Positions 22,901 to 36,002 of a stretch of DNA of 64,000 nucleotides are shown here, one piece after another. Below the pieces are notes generated by a model. The model saw only the letters and a program-made list of their open reading frames with translations. It had not been told where the DNA came from and made no database searches. Source of the stretch: Echinococcus granulosus. Lineage: Eukaryota; Platyhelminthes; Cestoda; Cyclophyllidea; Taeniidae. Made by a program: the position numbers and the translations under genes. Location: the NCBI RefSeq assembly GCF_000524195.1, contig NW_020170383.1, forward strand, positions 1,427,247-1,491,246, given 5' to 3'. Positions within the stretch are counted from its first letter, which is position 1, and each line of letters starts with the position of its first letter.

Positions 22901-24599
22901 AGCATTGGGCGTTTAGGGTTTCCACTTTTCCATTGTTTAACAAGCTTCAGGTAACAAATCGAAGCAGATTCAGTTTTTAGGTGAGATCACTTACCATGCA
23001 GTAGACCATAGATGTTGTCAAAGCTTTACTTACGAGTCTACCAAAAGTCCTCCTGTGGATCGACCAATTTAACTGGCGCAAGACTAGGAAAGAACACTTC
23101 CACCCGGTATTCCATTCAGACAGGAACTGTGCCAATTTAGCAACCATTTTAATAAAAACTATTTAGGGAATGCCATTTTGTAGAAAGGAAAAGCACAGTA
23201 TGTCCCAAGACAGATGAAAGGATAACTGCAATTATAGAAGATGCCGAAAAAATGCCTCTACTTTTGATGGTGTCTAGGCATATTTGCTGGGATAAGAAAA
23301 AAGGCTGTGCTGATAATTCTCCCTTGCCTCAACCAAGAACACTGTCCTACAGACAGGAATCTCTCTAATATCAATCAGTGTTGCATTGGTTTTCCATTGC
23401 CGTTTACATAGCTATTTTCAGTTCACTTGAAGTAAAATTGAAGGAATCCAATTATTAAATAGATGTTTATTCTAGAAAGGATTATCTTTTAAATTGTTAC
23501 CTACAGAGGATAGTATACTGTTAGGACCCATGCATAAGAGCAAAAGCAGAAAAATGAAATAAAGTTCCTGAGCTGTCAAGGGAAAGAAATTTGGTATTAA
23601 ATTTCTTTATTACATAGACTTGACAATGATTAGAAAGATTCATTAACATCGAGACTGTGTGATTAGCAGAGAGCAGTTAAATCGCATAAAAGATAGTTAC
23701 ACATTTTATATGAAGTTATTGAAATCCGCTTTACACACAGGACTTTACAATTCATTTTCATATGAACACTGGTACTTCGAGGAAAAGAGCACATTTGGAT
23801 GCACATTTGCTAGCAAATATGAACTGTAGTAATGAAGTTCATCATTTCATAAAAGGTATCCAAAACTCGGTAACAATGTGGTATCAAGTCGATCTGTACA
23901 ATAAAATTATACCAAAGTGATATGTTAAGGAGTAATCGTGATAATAATCTGCAGTCGACACTCCTCATGAAGTAAAAGGCTGCGAAAGTGCAAATCTTAT
24001 TTCTAAGTTGAAAATAGCTCACCGGTTTAAGGAGGGAAGACTACATGTATAGGTGACGGCTAACTGGTGTCTCGCACATCAATTTTATTAAGTTAATGAA
24101 TTCCACACTTTAATTGTCTTCTACTAAGTAGGATATTAATGAATCTCTTCTTAGTACAAGAAATTGGTATCAGGATCATTGCAGTGGAGAGTGGTCGGCT
24201 TCTAACCAGCGCTTTATGAAAGGCGTCGACGCGTTGACAAGATTCCTCTTTCAGAGCGCCGGACCATCTGAGGTACGCTTCAACAACTTATATATGTTAT
24301 AATATTGTTACATTGGAGCTAGAATCTAGAAGTGTGGATGAAAGAAGTCATGCTAAGAGCATTCAACGTAAGATTTACAGTACATTTGAATCAGTTAACC
24401 GCGTAATAATACGGGTAGTTAAACCGAATGTTGGAAAAGATATAGTCTTCCATCTTTGACGCCTCTGATTGCCTTAATTCTAGGAAAAAAAAATGAATTT
24501 GAGATTAGTCTTGTTGACAAATTCGGTTCTTGTGTTATGTCCTCCTAGATAGAATGCTTTGAGACAATGACTTGAGTAATGGTGTTCAAGGCAGGAAGG
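19991..24599. other. Gene-poor interval with unproven exon candidates
   Basis: AT-rich with no recognised gene. It contains a 95-codon open stretch at 21196-21480 and two splice-bounded open segments at 21852-21952 and about 24146-24272, treated under findings. A GC-richer patch at about 20810-21090 may be a repeat. Confidence 0.4.
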
Positions 24600-24978
24600 A
24601 AGTCCCTTACAAACTGGTGTTGGTGAGCTTGAGTTGGATCCTATCGACCTCAATTAATAAGTAGAGAACAACTCTTTGACACGGACGAATTGAGTAAGCC
24701 GGAGAGGTGTACGACAAGTGCATAGGTGATTGCTGGCTAGCCAAAGCAAACAAAAGGTTGTTTCATTGTCTCATATTTATAGCGTTTTGAATGGCCTTGA
24801 CGTTGCCACAACTACAAGTGCATTATCGAAATAGTCGCTACGCCAAATTGGTCAATTAGGCAAACTCTGCGAGAGTGCGAGTCGAGGAATATTCTAGACT
24901 GCCTCGCAAACCAAATTCCTGGAAGAAATTTTCTGGAACATTAAAATAAGAATGCTTTTGGGGTTATAGATATCACCA
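24600..24978 (-). mobile_element. Probable 3' LTR of the decayed Gypsy element
   Basis: On the minus strand it follows directly after the pol remnant and a purine-rich tract (GGAGGGAGGTGC at about 24979-24990), then begins TGGTGATATC. A TATA-like CGCTATAAATATGAG lies about 200 bp in (plus-strand 24770-24784). The 3' edge is my estimate; I found no partner 5' LTR in the window. Confidence 0.4.
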
Positions 24979-26480
24979 GCACCTCCCTCCGTAAAAAGAG
25001 GTAGCAACGAAATTTTCTAGGGTCGACTTAGAGTTGTTTTATTCTACGCCTTCAATTGCTAGATCGCCGTCTTGGTACACAGAATTGGGCAACTTGAATC
25101 TTCGTCTCCATGACCCACATGCGGAGTGGTATCCAGGTGGTAGAGTATCATATTGGAGTGCTGGTTTTGCAATGTGTCGTAGAAGCACTTGGTCGCAATG
25201 TCGTATCCAGGTGTCGTTTCTGATTTTGCCATAGAATATTAACTTCTCGTTTGAGTAGAAACCTTCAACCGATTCATCGTTCTCGTCTCTGCCTATGATC
25301 GCAGACGTAGGCGTCGGTACCTGTTTTGAACGTTGCTGAGACTTCCGATACAGGCTCTTTGGAACTGTGTTTTGGTCTTAGAACTGTCACTGCTTTGACC
25401 CAACGAAGCTTGAGCCCCATTAGGGCTTTGACTGATGTAAAGTGATTCCAAAAGGAACTGTTTGAAGTTGTATAACGTTTCGGTAAGCCTTCGTAAGGCA
25501 TCCGGCTTAGCTCTTTCCCCTCCTGAATCTGGTAGTGTGCGCTTGAACTTACCAGAGAACTATTCCACTTTTCTACCCGATTGGAAGCGAGAATACGAGA
25601 AGTAAAGGTGTATTAGCATGCTGGCAGCAAAGTTATGGAACTTTTACGAAGTAAAAGGTATTTCTTTTTATGTGGTCAACGCCACTGATAGTCCATAATG
25701 GTTGTAGAAATGGTGAATCACTTGTAGTGTCTTGGTAGCCGTAGAGAAGACCACAGGTGATATCTTTGTCTTCTATGAAAAGGCATTTACCTATACGAGC
25801 TATGAGACCGAAGTGCAGTCGTGACTGTGGCAACTCTGGCTAAGGCCAAGGCAATGGTGGGAATTTCCTAAATTTTTTTGTCACCCATTGGCAGTGCTGA
25901 CAGCCTTTGACGAAATCGGTGATATATCCATCCATGCGTGGCCACTAAGCGAGAATTCTATTAACGGGCACTTTGCGAATGACACTAGGATGACTGGAGT
26001 GAAATAGGTACAATGTCCTTAGACGCAGTGACTTAAGAAAAACACATACTGATCGCCAAACATTAGACACCCTTCGGAAATAAGTCACGGCGCTGAAATG
26101 GTGGTTTGAGGTCTTCGCCAAGTAAATGACTTGGTAACTCGTTTCAAACGAAGAGCATTGCACGCATCAATGTGTATACGGACATTTGCTCCTCTTGAAC
26201 TTCGGCAGCGTCCAGCGTCCAAGCACGGATAGCTTTGATGGGTACCTGATCCAGACCCATGGTGTCAAACCAGTAATTATTAAGTATGTTGACATTGGTT
26301 TTGATGATGTAGCACGTTCCGGTGAATGTTGTGTTACGGAAAAGTTCGGGTCACCACACCTGTCCGGAGAGTTTCAACTGACCATTATCTACACCGGTAG
26401 CGGCTTGAGTGGTCTGTTGGGACGATGTTTTGCCAATTCGGTGCCATGGTTCCTCAGGGGGCAATATAGGATCAAATAAG
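24979..26480 (-). pseudogene. Ty3/Gypsy pol remnant: protease then integrase, RT/RNase H deleted
   Basis: Read on the minus strand from about 26470 downward. First comes a retropepsin-like segment (LKLSGQVW, then FTGTCYIIKTNVNILNNYWF and MGLDQVPIKAI), with a stop codon inside. About 150 bp later the integrase zinc-binding region appears: GCLMFGDQYVF, a frame change, HSSHPSV, then WPRMDGYITDFVKGCQHCQ. Next are the start of the integrase core (PQSRLHFGL, about 25.8 kb), a C-terminal stretch (FKTGTDAYVCDHRQRRER, about 25.3 kb) and a basic tail near 25.05 kb. Reverse transcriptase and RNase H, normally about 1.5-2 kb between protease and integrase, are absent. Several stops and frameshifts show it is inactive. 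Confidence 0.72.
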
Positions 26481-29400
26481 GCTAATGAAATAATTTTACA
26501 CTCCTTTTTATAATTTTCTCCCCATTAACTTTATTACGTCCCAGAACACGGTCTGGTGAATGCCTCAAACCTTAAGGAACGAGTTTTTTGGAAATTAATA
26601 AGCGACCTAAGGTAGGGTCATTCGTGTTTTAAAGACAATAACTTTCATACAATCCCGGACTTTGCCATCAGAAAACGGTACATTTTGGATTACCATTGGA
26701 ACTTCTGTAAACGTTTCTTTTAGGCTGGTTAACTAAAAAGCAACCACACAGTTCGATGAAATTTCCAAACTAAATAGGAAACGCAAATTCTAAGTGTTTG
26801 ACCTTATGGAGGGAAAAAATGGTTATTGTATTGGCTTTACCGATCAACATCACTTTATGAGGGTTAAAAATTGAGCTCCAATTGGTTTATTCCCGCAACG
26901 ACACCTTGAACACCCACGTCCCTTACATAACCACAAGTATTTAGATAGCAACATGTCCTTGGTAAATATGCGACATTCCTTTGATACATTTCTAACTTGT
27001 TAGACCTCAAAGTCTCGTTTCCAGTCAACCAATTTTATGACGATGCCGTTATTTCATTATTTACGTAAAGATGAAGTTCTGCGGTTTGTGATTGACTAAA
27101 ATATTTTCTTTACGATATATTTTGGTAATTTTTAATTATATACGCTTTGATAAAACTCGACGAATCCTACACTGAGAAGGCACTGGACACGAAGAGCCAA
27201 TGTAATGTTATTCACAACCAAAACTGTCACAAGCCATGGATTTACACACATATTTTCTATTTTCAAGTGAAACCTCAAGTAATGGACTAACATACCTTAG
27301 GCCATAACTCAGTCGGAAAGAGCTGGGGATGCCTGCAACCACAGAAGACATTTCTGCTTGATTTTCTAGAAGGTTTAGCGATTGGCTTATCACCGAACGT
27401 CCTAGAGTCGTGGTCTCGCTCGCTGCCTTCTGATCGCCTCATAATACATGGATGTACTTGAAGGGTACTGATAAGCCCTCTAAGGGCAGGAGCGGGTAAT
27501 TACTGTAAGTACTCGTAACCAAAATCACCGACTAGGATGTAGGCTCGCACTCAAGCAGTCTCAACTAGCCACTCGTCAGGCGCGTATGTACTCAACGTGC
27601 CCCCTTTTGCTCACATCTGTAGGTCAACAGAGAAATCTGTTCTGAAGACTTTGACTTTATCCATTCATCATCCGTTTGGGAGCGGGACAGGACCCAGATC
27701 ACACGTATAAAGAAACTTTAGCCTATAGCATGCACAAGTCCCATTTCATAGGAGAAAATCATGTTGCAAAAGCCACATTTTAATCCACCCAACGCAAGTT
27801 CCTCTTTCCGTCTACTGATCCATTTATCACTGGAGCTTGATTATTAACAATCCCTTTGCATTTAAACAAATGGGAGCGAATTTGTCCGTCAAAGCCCTTA
27901 ATGAAGTTCGCAATTCACATACGGAATTGATTTGCAGGAACATGTGGAATTGCACTTGCGCTGGTTTACATCCACATACCTAAATCCTATTCCAAAGTAC
28001 TTTGACGGATGTGAAAGCATGCGATCTAGTGATTCGTTTACAACCTCACTGCCTTAAAGCCAAGCTAGGTGAAAGCAAATCTCCTCACACTGAGAAAAAT
28101 GAACTGCCAACAGGATATAAAACTGGGACAGAATCAGGAACTCTGACATAAAATTGTGTCCCCATCCTCGCTTTTCCACCTCGAAAGGTAGGGCTCTGAT
28201 GTATGTCAGGATATCCCATCATTTTCCCACTTACTTAATCAACCCACCGTGAGAAATCTATCCGTTCCAAAAACATTACTAAAATAATTTATGTTTAATT
28301 TAAAATATGCCTCGCTTTTGCTTCATCAAAGGGATCAACAATTTGGCTTGACTAAAACAGGTATATAGTGTTTAAAACAATAAAACTCTTTCAAATGACT
28401 TTTAATTGCTAAGGTGGCCAGCCCACCTGCGTCACTGGTCAGCAAAATCAACATCATTAAAGTGACCAATTTACTGAATAGTTTCCAGCCTACTCGGATC
28501 AACATAAGGCTGAGATATCTTTAAATATGCTATCTTTGAAAAATTACTAAACAAGTTTGAACTTTTGCCTACAGCGGTTCTTCTAATAAGCCATTTGACC
28601 ATGCAGTTGGATTTGCAGACACCATAAACTCAAAATCCTTATTGTTTTTTAATTAGCAGAAAATTTAGTTCCAGTCGTCACTTAGATCGGAACTGAGTGA
28701 TCAGTAAGGCGTTTGGGGTTATTTGCAAGTTAGTTCAACATGGTCAGTAATCAGAAAACTTAAATGCTCCTTATCACTCATAAATGCGTGCCCTCAGAAT
28801 TATGTGTTAAAAAAGAGCAGTAAGCTCGCTCAGGATGGTGGATCCCCAACAAACAAAAAAGTGCAGTTTATACTCACTAGGTTTACCAAGTCTGCAGTTG
28901 AAATTATTTATTGAGTGATTCAATTATGCTATTCTGCAGTGGCAACCAGTGAACTGAGAGATGCAGACGCTTTCGTGGATGAATGATTCTGCAGACTGTC
29001 CCTTCTGAAAGCAATCCTTTCTCGGAAGTATTATTTTCGGGTAGAAATTTAAATACCTTGCTAAAAATGGAGGAGATTATCTTAAACGATTAACTATGTC
29101 TACATAAGTAGCATAATTTATGAGTTTGGGCAGCCCATCTCTATACTACTTGATCGAAATGGTTACCTCATCAAATACCAAGAGTTCATCTGCCTCAAGA
29201 TGATTGAGGGCTGTAAAACTTATTTAAAGAAAGGCTCGGTTATTCATTGGAAAATATTTTCATTCGTAAAAGTACGTAGCACTGGAAAAACTTTCAAACA
29301 TTCGAAAATTATTTCCAACATAAAATGACGACATAAATATGGAAGATTCTGTGCCCAAAATTCTGTACCGAAGTCAATCACCTTGCTAAACTAACTGCTT

Positions 29401-32400
29401 TTGCTGAATAAAAATGGTTTACATCTTTGTACTACCTGTTCTGTGTTTGTACGTTTTATCTAGGCACGAATTGGGTTGTTTTGGGCCTTGCACGTTTGAC
29501 AAGGCGCGCCATCAGACACGTCGGATTGGCATTGGCATTTGTTTTCCAGTCCTCAACCAAAGCTGGATCCATTCCATTCGACATTCGTATTCCCCTTTTC
29601 TGGTTTTGAAAAAATGGCTTACTATTACTATACACTGCATACTTTGGCTCAGTTATGCAGCTCTTCGTAACGCGAACTTTAATTACAAACTAATCACACA
29701 GTTATACAGAAATCAAATACCTCATGTCTTTGAAACAGCCTTTATTTGCAATTCTTCCCATTTTATTCTAATTTTTTAGCTTTTCCGATGTAAGCATTTC
29801 TATCTGATGCACGCTGGTCCTCCCATTTAGACCCTTGAATTCGCACAAATGAATTAGCATTGTGCCTCCTTTCGCAGGTTAATGCATCGTAGACACAAAA
29901 AATGGACTCATCAAAATGCACCGAAATTAATGCTTCCACAATTTAGTTTGGATTTGTAAAAGAGAGGAGAATATTGATGAAATCATCAACTCCATTATTT
30001 ACATTTGTGGTAAATTATCCTTTCAGACTTTCCACTCAGTTTTTGAATAACTCTCGACAAGGCTAGATGACTTCTTGCTCAAGTGATAGATTTTTGAGTT
30101 TTGGGTGACTCACCAAAATAAAATGGTTTGGCAATCCGATCCAAAACCGGTGTATCGTGATTAAGTTGCAAATGGTGCACTATTTAATATTAAATTCCAC
30201 ATCACTATGCAATAATTAATGGCCTCTGGGCAAAGATTTATAGTATAGTTGAGCCAAATGAAGCATTAATCCACGAAGAGTAGCCAAATTCAGCTTATTT
30301 TAACACTCCGTTTTAATTGTGCATTTCCCAAAGCTAGCCAAACTACCACCCAGGTAAAATTTCTGGTGCCAAGATAGTAACAATTGATCCGTACCCTCAG
30401 AGTATAATTCATGTACTTTAAAAATAATTATCCCTGATTGAAATGTATTTACACCCTCCTTAGGGATGTTGGTGCAAAGCAGCTTTAGCTTCCTCAGACT
30501 GAACGCGACCACTTTAATAAAAGATGGGAAAAGTGAGGAAGCAGACTTCATGATTGATCATAAAATCCTCTTTTGATCAGCGTCGGATGCTGAAAACGAA
30601 TCGACGTGAGAGTCATTAATAGTCCAAATCCTTCTAGAGCATACAATTCGAGCTATCTGCAACAGATTTCATGTCGAAAATAACACGCATGGTGATCTTG
30701 GAGGCGATCATTTTAAGAACAATTTTAAATTGAAACCTGTACTTGAGGTAGATATGAAACACGTCCATCGTGCACAAATTTATGAAAACACAGAAAACGT
30801 CAAGGAAATCGAAAACTTCACACCTTCCGATCTGACGCCAGAGAGGTTGGGTGTCACCTCAATTTACGTGGCTCGTGTGTGCATAGGTGCATGAGCGCCT
30901 GGAGGTGTGGTTGTACCACTCCGCGTAAGTTGATGGACAGGAAGTGCGACCACTCCTCGACTCATCAATCACACTGTGGGAACCCTATTGAAAGCGCTCA
31001 GGCTCGGTCAATGTGCGCACCTTTTCACCCCCTAAAGTTCAACTGGAAGCCACCTCCACGACAGTGCCTTTGTTTACACCTTACTCTACTCTGGTAAATT
31101 GATGAGGTATGCGCACTCTTCATCGGCCTTACAATCCAACTGCTACGCCAAAACCTGGAATTTGGAAAAGGATCGAATGCCAACTCTTATTTTTTTATAT
31201 TCATCAGAAGGTTTTGAATTCATTGTAAGTGATTGAAAGAACTTCTTGAGCGAGGCTAGATAAACTCTTTGTTTTAAGTGGATGGTAGGCGACGATTTTT
31301 AAAAGTCGCTCATACCAAAATTGGCATGACTGGGAAGTTCCCATGTCTGGTAAGCAGGGCTTATTTGCCAAAGTTTCTCCTCTACGTTGATACGAAAATT
31401 CCACAAACTGATTTATAAGACAAAAACAATCTCTTCACCAAGTTTGCCGTTTAAAAAGTAGCGAAAAATTGCAAACTGTTAAGGAAAAATGCAATTCTAT
31501 TCTTAAATATTAAAATAACATAAAATTAACAGATAATAAAATTCATCACTATTGGACTCGATAACACTGTCAAAGAGAGTCAGATGGGAAAAGTGAGAGT
31601 GTGCTGCTTCAAATATTTCATATCTATAAAGAGGGCAATGGCTGACGCCCAATGTTGGTAGTCATTGCCTTTGTTGATCTGCCTCTATGGTTTACCTTGA
31701 CGAAGTGCTCCCAACCATCTGCTCAACAAATCACGTCAATCAAGCACGCGTCACCAATGAAGCATAAATTTGCTGCTCTGCAATGTTGAGATCCTTGTCG
31801 GTGCCTTAGTTTTCTTTCTAAAATGCATCGTGAAAGGAAATGAGATACAAACTTGGCGGTGTCGGATATCTTATTTTAGAGTGCAAGGGAGATTCTTCCA
31901 TGAATAATCACATCCAGAATGCCAAAAGTGCGGTGTTTTCATCTTGTAGAAGTAATAGTGGCAGTGATGTTCCTTTACTATTAAACCACTAGTACTGCTG
32001 CTATGACTGCGTGTAATCAAAAATTTACCACAACTGAATACTCCAGGACCATGGTTTCATGCGCAATTCACGCATTCTGCACGAACACTCAGAGCAAAAT
32101 CCTAAGGAAATACTCACTAGCTGTTCTACATCCATTCATAACTACATTTAAGTGTCCGCTTTCAACATTTGATGGTGTAAATTTAGGTAGTGTAGAACTG
32201 ACTATACTGCCGCAAAGTCAAGACACTACAGATAGCCTATGACTCCCGATAATACACTAAAAACCGGCTTCGGTTCCATTGTGTTGTCACTTCATCACTC
32301 TATTATCTAGGAGGTAATGCCGTAAATGTTCCGCCTTTATTTATTCTTTTCTAATGACTTATCGGAATAAACCCTAATGGAGGCAATTTGCCTTAATGGT

Positions 32401-35400
32401 ATCCATTTGCATGAAGTTAAACTGTTCAACTTCTGCTTTTTGCGAAAAATGCTTTATCATCAGCAAATGTGACATCCAGTATTTGGTAACCTATTACCCG
32501 TTCACATCCGCTTCCTTTGGAAGTTATCGAGAATTTCAGTGGAAGTCTCTTGCTACTTGTCGAAACTCCGTAATCCGTAAAGGTTATGAAAAAAGGAAAT
32601 CGCACTTGAGTGTTCTTTACCTCTCGAGGACCACCGATGCAGCTACCCAGCTGCAGCTGCAAAATTACTTAGACAGTGCGCAAACACGTCAGTGAGGACT
32701 TTATGGTCGCATCATCTCAAGTCTATTTTAGCTTCTGTCACGAAAAGTCATTTTGTTTCGCTATGTCCGTAGCAGCCCGCATCATTCTCTTTTCTTAAGG
32801 AGAAATTTTACTGGGTTGGCGCATGCCTTTTGGCATAGAACATTTCGTTGATGCACTGTTCTCATGGCTTTGTCGTACAATCGCCTATTTTGTTTAAGAC
32901 AATCACTATTTGTTGGGATAGAATCAAGATCTGCATAGGGACTACTATGAAAGTGCTCTTTTATGGGTAGAAAGCCATCAGAGGAGAAGTGATAGCAGTT
33001 GTTCAGGCCATTTCAAACGAAATCCTCACTACCTAGTGTCATCAACAGTAGTTGGTGTCGTTGAAAACGAGAGATTTTAGCAATAATTCGTAAACAAATA
33101 GGCAATTCCTTGTTCGTAAATGCGCACCTACATGGTAACAACCACTTGAGAGATTTTTTCCAAGCCTTAAGATGACAACCTACACGATCATCACTACCTG
33201 ACCTAGGGAAAGATTTAGACCTTCATTTAAGATATGAGGGTTAAAATTTTCACAACTTCCAAACAATAACTTTAAAATTGTTTCATAGAGATGCTTGATG
33301 GCAGACCATAATGACAGTAGTACTTCTGTAACCACCTTCTTCACCTGCGCTTTAATAAATACAACAGTTTTCCGATGCATCACAAAGATTTTAGTCATTT
33401 CCATTACCGGTACTCTCCAGGATAGGCATATTTCTTCAAACTTTCTATGGTCATTCCAAAAACTGTTTAATGATGGGTAATAGCTTCAAATTCATGAATT
33501 CCGCCACACGATAGTCACGTCAAGATAAAGCTTAATTGCTGACACTATGATAATTGGAGGCGAGATCAATCACTTGGAGGGAAATTAAAGAAGCATCAAG
33601 AATTGCACGTAGTGAGTTTTGAGCTTGTTTATGGAAAAGCCACTCCAAATTCTAGCAACTAGCATCATATCTTTCATTCCCTTAGCTGCCGGTCGAAGAG
33701 CGGTCTATCTCCCTTAAACAGCTTTCTCAAACCAACTTTATTATTTTGCAAGCGGTTAGTAAACAGCCGTTTTTATTTGTCTGATATTGGCTCACATCTC
33801 GATCTTGCCGCCTCATTCCGCAGCCGTTCTGATAGAGTCCCCCAGGACGCAACAATTCTGGTCATTAAATTGCGTAACATTAACAAAGCTGTTTAAACCC
33901 GTCTCTCTGACCACGCATTCTTAAGGATCTATACGTTTGAGATGGCTTAATTCGCAAACCATCTTTTTCGATTCCTCACATTCAGTACTGTTTCTAGATA
34001 TGCAGAGGTTTTTTCTCTAGGAGCACTTTTGCCGGGTAAAAGTTTAAAGCAAAATTTTGCTTCTAATCAGAGTATAAAGAATAATGTTAAATAATAAGTG
34101 TAGATTCCAATAAATTGGCAAAAAAGACGGAATTAAGGTCTAATTTTTGCGATTATAAGTGTCTTCAAATATAAAAGAGCATCCCAGATCCATCAATAAA
34201 TCAACAAAATTCTAGGAATATTCGAAGATAAAAAGTTCAGCTTTTTTGCCATAATTTAGAGAGCGAATACATGGTTGCACACAAACTTGCATGCGATGCC
34301 AGACATTAGGTATGGGTGTAAAATGGCCAGCTTACCACCTCTGAGTTCGTTTCTGCTGTTTTCCTCCACCACACTTTCCACCCTTTGTTTTGTTGCCATT
34401 CTCGTCTATCTTCCCTCCCTCTGCTACTTGCGGAAGCTAAACGCAAGTATAGTGTGGGTGGGTGCCAGTCTAGCGCAGCCTTTTCCCTCCTTCCACTTCA
34501 GTCACCAAAAGAGAACGCCTCAAAAATTAGTCAAGTTTCTATTTAATAGTTTCCTTCTTGTCTAGTTCTGCTAAAAACTTTAAGTATACAAATATGTGAG
34601 GTTTTTCACACACGATCACGTATCTTGTCCTAGAAATCGTCACTATAATATGTACGATTGAAATTGAAAGAGTCGTTAAACTTTGATGGGCTAATTGGAT
34701 GGTTCCTATCAGTGTTTGACTAGGTTGCTTGTAGGATGGCCAACTTCTATAAACGGTCCAAACACCGAGCTATGTCAGTGATACAACTCAGATAACATTT
34801 TTCCACCTCAGGTAAAGCTGCAATGTAATTATCCCTCTTATCAAATCATTTGGTAGGCACTTCTTTCCACTGAGAGCCATTGCAGAATAATACAAGTGAC
34901 CGCATGTATAGAGAGCTTAGTTTTCCGATCAAGTACATTTTACGTACAATGATATAATGGAATTGTCTGCCTAATTTGAGGCTTCGCTTTGTCACACCGC
35001 ATTCCAGAAAAAGGCGACTTACCGGGCACGTAATCTTGTCGAAATATTCAGTCACTCCAAAAACCGCTCGGCAATAGTAGTTCCACCAGGTGTGGTCTGT
35101 CTACCTCATGGCAAATAACAGCATCCCTTCAATTTTATCATTCTTGTTTCAAATTATTTAGACAGTGTCATGGTCTGGTAAAATAGTCGTTTTGCTTTCT
35201 TAGCCAGTAAAAGGAACTCACTTAAATCTCCTTAAGAACCATTATTTAGTGAAATTGAGTTTCTTAGTGCAAACATTTGACACGATTCTGCTCCAGGACA
35301 TTTTGCCGTTTCTTTCAACGACTTAATTTTTAAATTGTCGGCACTAATTTGTGAAAGCTATCTTAAAGAAGTCTAAAGAGAAGGTAAAACAAGTCCTCTA

Positions 35401-35606
35401 GTGTTTACCCATCCTTTTCTTCCCTTTAGAAACGCTACCGAAAAGTAAAACACATAATATTTTAAGAGATTTTCGAAATAAGTTTTTTTTTTGAGTACAT
35501 TTTAGAGCGCATCCACGAGCAGTTTAATCGTCTCAAAAGGATCAATTGGGCGATGTGACCTTAGATTGGCTTACTATGACACCATTAGATGATACGGAGC
35601 TATACC
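26481..35606. other. Long interval without recognisable genes
   Basis: AT-rich, with only short open frames (the longest is 121 codons at 29414-29779) that lack domains, splice context or conserved composition. A slightly GC-richer patch lies at about 27.4-27.7 kb. The block at 30.83-31.11 kb is listed separately. Confidence 0.5.
30830..31110. repeat. GC-richer block, possible dispersed repeat
   Basis: About 280 bp with clearly higher GC than the AT-rich flanks and abrupt edges. No coding frame is convincing. It resembles the 38.26-38.62 kb block in composition, though I could not align the two. The class is unknown. Confidence 0.2.
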
Positions 35607-35706
35607 NNNNNNNNNNNNNNNNNNNNNNNNNNNNNNNNNNNNNNNNNNNNNNNNNNNNNNNNNNNNNNNNNNNNNNNNNNNNNNNNNNNNNNNNNNNNNN
35701 NNNNNN
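35607..35706. other. Assembly gap (100 N)
   Basis: A run of exactly 100 N. The CAA microsatellite begins 230 bp to the right. Confidence 0.99.
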
Positions 35707-35935
35707 CTACCTTATACAGGTTGACTAAGAGTAAAAAGTATGGGTAGCCAAAATGAAAAGGGCAAAATATTTATCTGAGCTTTTGTTAACCTTCGAAATC
35801 ATTACAATCTGTGATTCAATGGCAAGTAGATGTAATTTGACCAAACAACACTAGTGTCTACTTCAATCAACGAGGAGCATGGTTTAATGAAATGGCATAA
35901 GATTCAGGCGGCTAATCATGTGTGCTTTTGAAGAA

Positions 35936-35951
35936 CAGCAACAACAATAAG

Positions 35952-36001
<50 letters not shown>

Positions 36002-36002
36002 C
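35936..36002 (+). repeat. (CAA)n microsatellite
   Basis: About 20 near-perfect CAA/AAC units with a few interruptions (AATAAG) at the left end. The translated poly-Cys and poly-Gln readings are artefacts of the repeat; no gene structure surrounds it. Confidence 0.95.
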
